Positions 57,173 through 64,000 of a DNA stretch of 64,000 nucleotides are shown here, one piece after another. The notes under the pieces are model-generated. The model was not told the origin of the DNA, ran no database searches, and worked only from the letters and a program-made list of their open reading frames with translations. Position 1 is the first letter of the stretch. Every line of letters begins with the position of its first letter. The DNA comes from Amorphoplanes friuliensis DSM 7358 (GTDB taxonomy: Bacteria > Actinomycetota > Actinomycetes > Mycobacteriales > Micromonosporaceae). The stretch lies in NCBI RefSeq assembly GCF_000494755.1, contig NC_022657.1, positions 2,022,001 through 2,086,000 of the forward strand. The letters run 5' to 3'. Made by a program: the position numbers and the translations under genes.

Positions 57173-57673
57173 ATGACTGAGAAGACCGAGCAGGAGAAGC
57201 GCGAGACCCTCAAAGGGCTGGTCAAGGACGCCCGGATCAGCATGCTGACCACCATGACGGCCGAGGGCCGGCACGTGAGCCGCCCGATGGCTCTGCAGGA
57301 TGTCGAGTTCGACGGCGATCTCTGGTACTTCACCTACGCGAATTCTGATCTGGTCGCTCAGATCACCACGAACCCGCAGGTGAACGTCTCCTTCAGTGAC
57401 GGCAAGCAGCACGCCTGGGTGTCGATCGCCGGTACGGCCGAGCAGGTGAACGATCGGGCCAAGGCTGAGGAGTTGTGGAATCCGCTGCTCAAGGCCTGGT
57501 TCCCGGACGGGCTCGAAACGCCGGAACTCACGCTGGTGAAGGTGCATGCTGAGACGGCCGAGTACTGGGAGTCGGCGCACAGTTCTTCCGTGATCACCCT
57601 GCTGGGGTATGCGAAGGCGGCTGTTACCGGAAAGACGCCGGACGCGGGCGAGAACGAAACCGTGCGGTTGTAG
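57173..57673 (+). CDS. Pyridoxamine 5'-phosphate oxidase-like (general stress 26 type) protein
   Basis: Flavin-fold protein of 166 residues. MTEKTEQEKRETLKGLVKDARISMLTTMTAEGRHVSRPMALQDVEFDGDLWYFT is the split-barrel start, similar to general stress protein 26. It may bind FMN or F420; the sequence does not decide. The ATG at 57173 was chosen. An in-frame ATG at 57128 gives 15 more residues and has no clear ribosome-binding site. It follows the second palindrome cluster. Confidence 0.85.
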   Translation: MTEKTEQEKRETLKGLVKDARISMLTTMTAEGRHVSRPMALQDVEFDGDLWYFTYANSDLVAQITTNPQVNVSFSDGKQHAWVSIAGTAEQVNDRAKAEELWNPLLKAWFPDGLETPELTLVKVHAETAEYWESAHSSSVITLLGYAKAAVTGKTPDAGENETVRL

Positions 57674-57811
57674 CGGGGCGTTTTGGTCCGGGCCGGGCGC
57701 GGCGACTACAGTGCGCTTGCGGCCCGCCCCGGGACCCCGGCAGTGCGGCCGGTTGTTGGAACTCCCAGGGAGACGGGCATCTCGCGACCCGATCAGGGAG
57801 GACGAGCAATC

Positions 57812-58840
57812 ATGCGCATCGGCGTGCTCACCGGCGGCGGCGACTGCCCCGGTCTGAACGCGGTGATCCGGGCTGTCGTCCGTAAGGGCGTTGCCACTTA
57901 CGGACACGAGTTCGTCGGATTCCGCGATGGGTGGAAGGGACCCCTGGAGGGTCTCACCAAGCCTCTCGGCATCGCCGAGGTCCGGGGGATCCTGCCGCGC
58001 GGCGGCACCATCCTGGGCTCTTCCCGCACCAACCCGTTCAAGATCGAGGGCGGTGTCGAGCGGATCAAGGCCAACCTGGCCGAGCAGGGCGTCGACGCGC
58101 TCGTCGCGATCGGCGGCGAGGACACCCTCGGCGTCGCGACGAAGCTCAACGATCTGGGCGTGAACGTCGTCGGCGTGCCGAAGACGATCGACAACGACCT
58201 GAACGCGACCGACTACACCTTCGGGTTCGACACCGCGGTCAACATCGCGATGGAGGCCATCGACCGGCTGCACACCACGGCCGAGTCGCACCACCGCACG
58301 CTGGTGGTCGAGGTCATGGGCCGTCACGCGGGCTGGATCGCGCTGCACGCCGGTCTTGCCGGTGGCGCCAACGTCATCCTGCTGCCGGAGCGGAACTTCG
58401 ACGTGGAGCAGGTCGCCACCTACGTGACCAAGCGCTTCCAGGTCGAGTACGCCCCGATCGTCGTGGTCGCCGAGGGCGCTCAGCCGCTCGAGGGCCAGAT
58501 GTCGCTGCAGAACCAGGAGCTCGACGCGTTCGGCCACGTCCGTCTCGGCGGCATCGGCCAGTGGCTCGCGCAGCAGCTGGAGGACAAGACCGGCAAGGAG
58601 GCCCGCACGGTCGTCCTCGGTCACATCCAGCGCGGCGGTACGCCCACCGCGTTCGACCGGGTCCTCGCGACGCGGTTCGGCCTGCAGGCGATCGACGCCG
58701 TTCACGAGGGTGACTTCGGCAAGATGATGGCGCTGCGTGGCACCGACATCGTGCGGGTCCCGCTCGCCGACGGTACGGGTGAGCTCAAGACCGTCCCGAT
58801 CTCGCGGTACGACGAGGCCGAAGTCTTCTTCGGCAGCTGA
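57812..58840 (+). CDS. pfkA: 6-phosphofructokinase with PPi-type active site
   Basis: Phosphofructokinase of 342 residues with the N-terminal LTGGGDCPGLNAVIR, the catalytic TIDNDL and MGRHAGWIA motifs. Residue 104 is Asp (GGEDTLG) and residue 124 is Lys (VPKTIDND). ATP-dependent enzymes have Gly at 104 (and in E. coli Gly at 124); Asp104/Lys124 is the signature of pyrophosphate-dependent PFK as in Amycolatopsis methanolica. The S. coelicolor enzyme with GGEGTL is ATP-dependent. The phosphoryl donor is therefore predicted to be PPi, making the step reversible. A terminator follows. Confidence 0.92.
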   Translation: MRIGVLTGGGDCPGLNAVIRAVVRKGVATYGHEFVGFRDGWKGPLEGLTKPLGIAEVRGILPRGGTILGSSRTNPFKIEGGVERIKANLAEQGVDALVAIGGEDTLGVATKLNDLGVNVVGVPKTIDNDLNATDYTFGFDTAVNIAMEAIDRLHTTAESHHRTLVVEVMGRHAGWIALHAGLAGGANVILLPERNFDVEQVATYVTKRFQVEYAPIVVVAEGAQPLEGQMSLQNQELDAFGHVRLGGIGQWLAQQLEDKTGKEARTVVLGHIQRGGTPTAFDRVLATRFGLQAIDAVHEGDFGKMMALRGTDIVRVPLADGTGELKTVPISRYDEAEVFFGS

Positions 58841-58846
58841 TGCGAC

Positions 58847-58880
58847 AAGCCGGGGGCCCTGTGCCCCCGGCTTCTTCAGG
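58847..58880 (+). terminator. Rho-independent terminator after pfkA
   Basis: Stem AAGCCGGGGGC (58847-58857) with GCCCCCGGCTT (58863-58873), 5-nt loop and CTTC after. It lies 6 bp after the pfkA stop and ends only 15 bp before the proC ATG, so it may also attenuate read-through into proC. Confidence 0.8.
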
Positions 58881-58888
58881 GGGCTTCG

Positions 58889-59692
58889 ATGCACACCGTC
58901 GCCGTGATCGGTGCCGGCAAGATCGGTGAACTGGTTCTTTCCGGGCTGCTCCGGGCCGGCTGGCCCGCCGAGAAGCTCCTGGCGACGGCCCGGCGCCCCG
59001 AGCGCGGTGCCGAGCTGCAGGAACGCTACGGCGTGCGGCTCGTGGACAACGCGACTGCGGTCGCCGAGGCCGGTGTTCTGGCGATCGCGGTCAAGCCTCA
59101 GGACGCGGATGCCCTGCTGGCCGAGATCGGCGCGAAGATCCCCGCGGACAAGCTGATCATCTCGCTCTGCGCGGGCCTGCCGACGAGCTTTTTTGCCGCC
59201 CGGCTGCCCGAGGGCACCCCGGTCGTACGGGTCATGACGAACACCCCAGCGCTGGTCGACCAGGCGATGACGGCGATCTCGGCCGGTCCGCACGCGACGG
59301 GTGAGCATCTCGCCATCGCGGAGGAGATGTTCAAGCCGCTCGGGTCGACGATCCGGGTGCCGGAGACCCAGCAGGACGCCGTCACGGCGCTGTCGGGTTC
59401 GGGTCCGGCCTACTTCTACCTGCTCGTCGAGGCGATGATCGACGCCGGGATCCTGCTCGGGCTGCCGCGTCAGGTCGCCCACGAGCTGATCGTGCAGACG
59501 GCGATCGGGTCGGCGGTCATGCTGCGCGACTCGGGGGAGCACCCCGTGAAGCTGCGCGAGGCCGTCACGTCACCCGCCGGCACGACGATCTCGGCGATCC
59601 GGGAGCTGGAGAACCACGGCGTACGCGCGGCGCTCCTGTCGGCCCTGGAGGCGGCGCGGGACCGGGCCCGGGAGATCGCCGCCCAGGCTTAG
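58889..59692 (+). CDS. proC: Pyrroline-5-carboxylate reductase
   Basis: Last step of proline synthesis: reduces 1-pyrroline-5-carboxylate with NAD(P)H. The 267-residue product has the N-terminal Rossmann motif VAVIGAGKIGELVLSGLL, AIAVKPQDADALL, RVMTNTPALV and the C-terminal family signature (AVTSPAGTTISAIRELENHGVRAAL). The start ATG has AGGGGG upstream. Stop codons of proC and the convergent DUF429 gene overlap by 4 bp. Confidence 0.95.
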   Translation: MHTVAVIGAGKIGELVLSGLLRAGWPAEKLLATARRPERGAELQERYGVRLVDNATAVAEAGVLAIAVKPQDADALLAEIGAKIPADKLIISLCAGLPTSFFAARLPEGTPVVRVMTNTPALVDQAMTAISAGPHATGEHLAIAEEMFKPLGSTIRVPETQQDAVTALSGSGPAYFYLLVEAMIDAGILLGLPRQVAHELIVQTAIGSAVMLRDSGEHPVKLREAVTSPAGTTISAIRELENHGVRAALLSALEAARDRAREIAAQA

Positions 59693-60366
59693 TACCAGAT
59701 CGCGATGCGGCTGCCGTTGTTCTCCTCGGGCGGGCTCGGGTGGCTCTGCGCCGCGCCCGTCGCCATCCGGTGGGCGCTCCAGGCGACCGCGGCCGCGTCC
59801 AGGACGTCGTCCGGCGGCGCCTGACCGGCCGGTCCGAGCTGGTCGGGCAGCACGATGCCGTGCCGGGCCAGCAGCTCCCGGCGCCGTGCCTGGCCGGTCC
59901 AGGTCTTTTTTGCGTACGCGAGGGGCTCGCCCGCCATCTGCCGGAACGACACCTCAGGGTGGGCCTCGAAGAGCAGACCCGGGTGCCGTTCCCAGATGGC
60001 GTTCGCCTCGAGCAGCTTGGGGCGCAGCGCCCACGACTGGCGGCTGAGGCCGGCGCCGGTGAGTTCGCGGCAGAGGCGGTTCGCCGCGGCGAAGTCGTCC
60101 TCCTGCCAGACCGCCTTCGGTGGCACGCGGAAGACGCTGCTGCGGCGCGGGCCGAGCTGGTCCGCGGCCAGCGTGTCGGCGGCCCGCCAGCCGTCGGGGA
60201 GCATGCCGAGCGGGATGTCGACGCCGATCACCGCGGCGCCCGAGCTGCCGGCGACGATCTCGTACAGGGTGGAGGCCAGCATGGCCCGGCCGAAGGACCC
60301 GTCGCGGAGCTCGACGCCCACCCAGCCCAGGGCGTACGCGTCGACCCCGATCACGTGAATGCTCAT
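59689..60366 (-). CDS. DUF429 family protein
   Basis: Protein of 225 residues with the DUF429 pattern: IGVDAYALGWVGVEL at the N-terminus (first acidic residue of an RNase H-like fold), VIGVDIPLGMLPDGWRAAD, SVFRVPPKAVW, then FEAHPEVSFRQMAG and DDVLDAAAVAWSAHR. Families of this type are predicted nucleases, unproven. The last residues (PPEENNGSRIAIWY) are typical. It follows the glutathione peroxidase gene on the same strand after 7 bp, so the two are probably co-transcribed. Confidence 0.85.
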   Translation of the reverse strand: MSIHVIGVDAYALGWVGVELRDGSFGRAMLASTLYEIVAGSSGAAVIGVDIPLGMLPDGWRAADTLAADQLGPRRSSVFRVPPKAVWQEDDFAAANRLCRELTGAGLSRQSWALRPKLLEANAIWERHPGLLFEAHPEVSFRQMAGEPLAYAKKTWTGQARRRELLARHGIVLPDQLGPAGQAPPDDVLDAAAVAWSAHRMATGAAQSHPSPPEENNGSRIAIWY

Positions 60367-60373
60367 CGGCGGT

Positions 60374-60844
60374 TCAGCGCGGCAGGAGCTTCTCGACGGC
60401 GGCGACGAATTCGCCGTCCTCGGGTTCGGTCTGTGGCCCGTACCGGCCGGCGACGGCGCCGTCGGGTCCGACGAGGAACTTCTCGAAGTTCCACTGGATG
60501 TCCGGGCCGTCGCCGACGAGTGCCGTGTAGAGCGGGTGCCGTCCGGCGCCGTTCACGTCGACCTTCTCGGTCAGGGGGAACGTCACGCCGTAGTTCACCT
60601 GGCAGAAGTCCTCGATGTCCGCCGCCGTGCCCGGCTCCTGACCGCCGAACTGGTTGCACGGGACACCGAGGACGGTGAAGCCGCGGTCGGCGTACTTCTC
60701 GTGGAGGGTTTCGAGTCCGGCGTACTGAGGGGTCAGGCCGCAGCGGGAGGCCACGTTGACCACCAGGACGACGTGGCCGCGGTAGCGGTCCATTTTGACC
60801 GATCCGCCCGCTAGTGCGTCGATGTCGACATCAAAGATGGTCAT
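60374..60844 (-). CDS. Glutathione peroxidase-family thiol peroxidase
   Basis: Peroxidase of 156 residues: NVASRCGLTPQY with the peroxidatic Cys35, PCNQFGGQEPG (catalytic Gln and a second Cys) and WNFEKFLVG with the Trp-Asn pair. The resolving Cys is probably the one in DFCQVNYGVTF. Actinomycetes lack glutathione, so it should use thioredoxin or mycothiol-linked reductants (inference). The start ATG at 60844 faces the chitinase gene, across a 170-bp gap. Confidence 0.92.
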   Translation of the reverse strand: MTIFDVDIDALAGGSVKMDRYRGHVVLVVNVASRCGLTPQYAGLETLHEKYADRGFTVLGVPCNQFGGQEPGTAADIEDFCQVNYGVTFPLTEKVDVNGAGRHPLYTALVGDGPDIQWNFEKFLVGPDGAVAGRYGPQTEPEDGEFVAAVEKLLPR

Positions 60845-60979
60845 GTCGGCAGACTACGCGCAGTGGCCGAGTGAGTGCACGCCGTCGCGGTCACTTCGAA
60901 AAAGTTAAGGAAGCGCTTAAACCGCGTTGACCTTCTTGACTGATGTTCATTGATGTGACTACCGTCTCTTCAACTTCCC

Positions 60980-60996
60980 TTTGGAAAGTTTCCTAA
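60980..60996. promoter_or_regulatory. TTTGGAAAGTTTCCTAA palindrome upstream of the chitinase gene
   Basis: Near-perfect 17-bp dyad (arms TTTGGAAA / TTTCCTAA with one mismatch) 20 bp before the chitinase TTG and overlapping the expected start of transcription. A second looser dyad TTAAG-N6-CTTAA lies at 60905-60920. Two TTGAC hexamers lie at 60927 and 60936. The region is notably AT-rich. Looks like an operator for a carbohydrate regulator; the DasR consensus is not matched. Confidence 0.5.
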
Positions 60997-61016
60997 CTGT
61001 TCTTGAGGAGACGCAG

Positions 61017-62489
<1,473 letters not shown>

Positions 62490-62506
62490 TCAAGTCCTAG
62501 AGAGTG

Positions 62507-62537
62507 GGGCGCCGGGGACCTCCCGGCGCCCTCTTTC
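62507..62537 (+). terminator. Rho-independent terminator after the chitinase gene
   Basis: Stem GGGCGCCGGG (62507-62516) with CCCGGCGCCC (62522-62531), 5-nt loop, then TCTTTC. It lies 17 bp after the stop. Confidence 0.85.
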
Positions 62538-62550
62538 GTGTCGTGGTTAG

Positions 62551-64000
<1,450 letters not shown>

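Noticed and set aside
60895..61016. DasR site upstream of the chitinase gene
   Set aside because: No sequence near ACTGGTCTAGACCAGT was found. The dyad present is of another type.

Overview
The window is high-GC chromosomal DNA from an actinomycete, most likely of the family Micromonosporaceae (Actinoplanes or a close relative). This rests on the G/C-rich third codon positions, the frequent GTG and TTG starts, the actinobacterial cytochrome bcc-aa3 genes (qcrCAB with ctaC/ctaE/ctaF), the mycobacterial-type adenosine kinase, class II DAHP synthase and RNase AS, and a Crp/Fnr protein of the actinobacterial type. No rRNA, tRNA, phage, insertion sequence or CRISPR locus was recognised. Species identity is inference.

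Layout. 1-2191: end of an ABC ATPase gene, an XRE-cupin regulator and the divergent azlC-azlD exporter. 2192-3516: a non-coding array of 15 phased dyad elements. 3517-8342: a DUF3043 protein, murA, nadA, a 49-residue ORF and glycerate kinase. 8343-21000: erpA, adenosine kinase, a P-loop protein, cysteine desulfurase/TusA, then the respiratory block (ctaC-ctaF, ctaG-like, ctaE-qcrC-qcrA-qcrB) with trpD, an atypical receiver protein and a RAM-domain protein. 21084-28091: PadR regulator, membrane protein, sugar nucleotidyltransferase/NUDIX pair, RelA/SpoT-like enzyme and exonuclease-UvrC fusion. 28196-34446: NYN RNase, Cys-rich small protein, M48 protease, PimB'-like mannosyltransferase and ABC exporter. 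34488-39742: thioredoxin-like protein and DUF4395 protein, separated by an ECF sigma/anti-sigma/ABC cassette. 39891-48961: two-component pair, SRPBCC protein, a highly repetitive Cys-motif protein, ROK glucokinase, EEP nuclease, flavin monooxygenase and alpha/beta hydrolase. 48950-56750: otsA, membrane protein, acyltransferase, Crp regulator, phosphotransferase, RNase AS, and an SDR/TetR pair with two perfect operators. 56762-57069: a second cluster of the dyad repeat. 57173-64000: PPOX protein, pyrophosphate-type phosphofructokinase, proC, DUF429, glutathione peroxidase, a secreted chitinase, DAHP synthase and the start of threonine aldolase.

How the genes work together. The ctaC-F/E-qcrCAB genes encode most of the menaquinol-cytochrome c-oxygen branch; subunit I (ctaD) is not here. 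The cysteine desulfurase, TusA and ErpA provide sulfur and Fe-S handling close to the Rieske protein and NadA. The gene order glycerate kinase-erpA-adoK-ctaC...trpD...pimB'...SRPBCC...acyltransferase...RNase AS...DAHP synthase matches, from memory, the Rv2205c-Rv2178c segment of Mycobacterium tuberculosis. The interspersed genes therefore look like lineage-specific insertions into an old actinobacterial backbone.

Most notable observations: (1) a dyad array built from two half-site types (A and B) with a fixed 3-bp centre and 41-42-bp phasing, whose A/A form recurs 54 kb away; (2) two identical operators between the tetR and SDR genes; (3) an alpha/beta hydrolase whose nucleophile serine is glycine; (4) Asp104/Lys124 in PfkA, the PPi-dependent signature; (5) about a dozen genes with TAnnnT-like -10 boxes 6-8 nt before the start codon, suggesting leaderless mRNAs.
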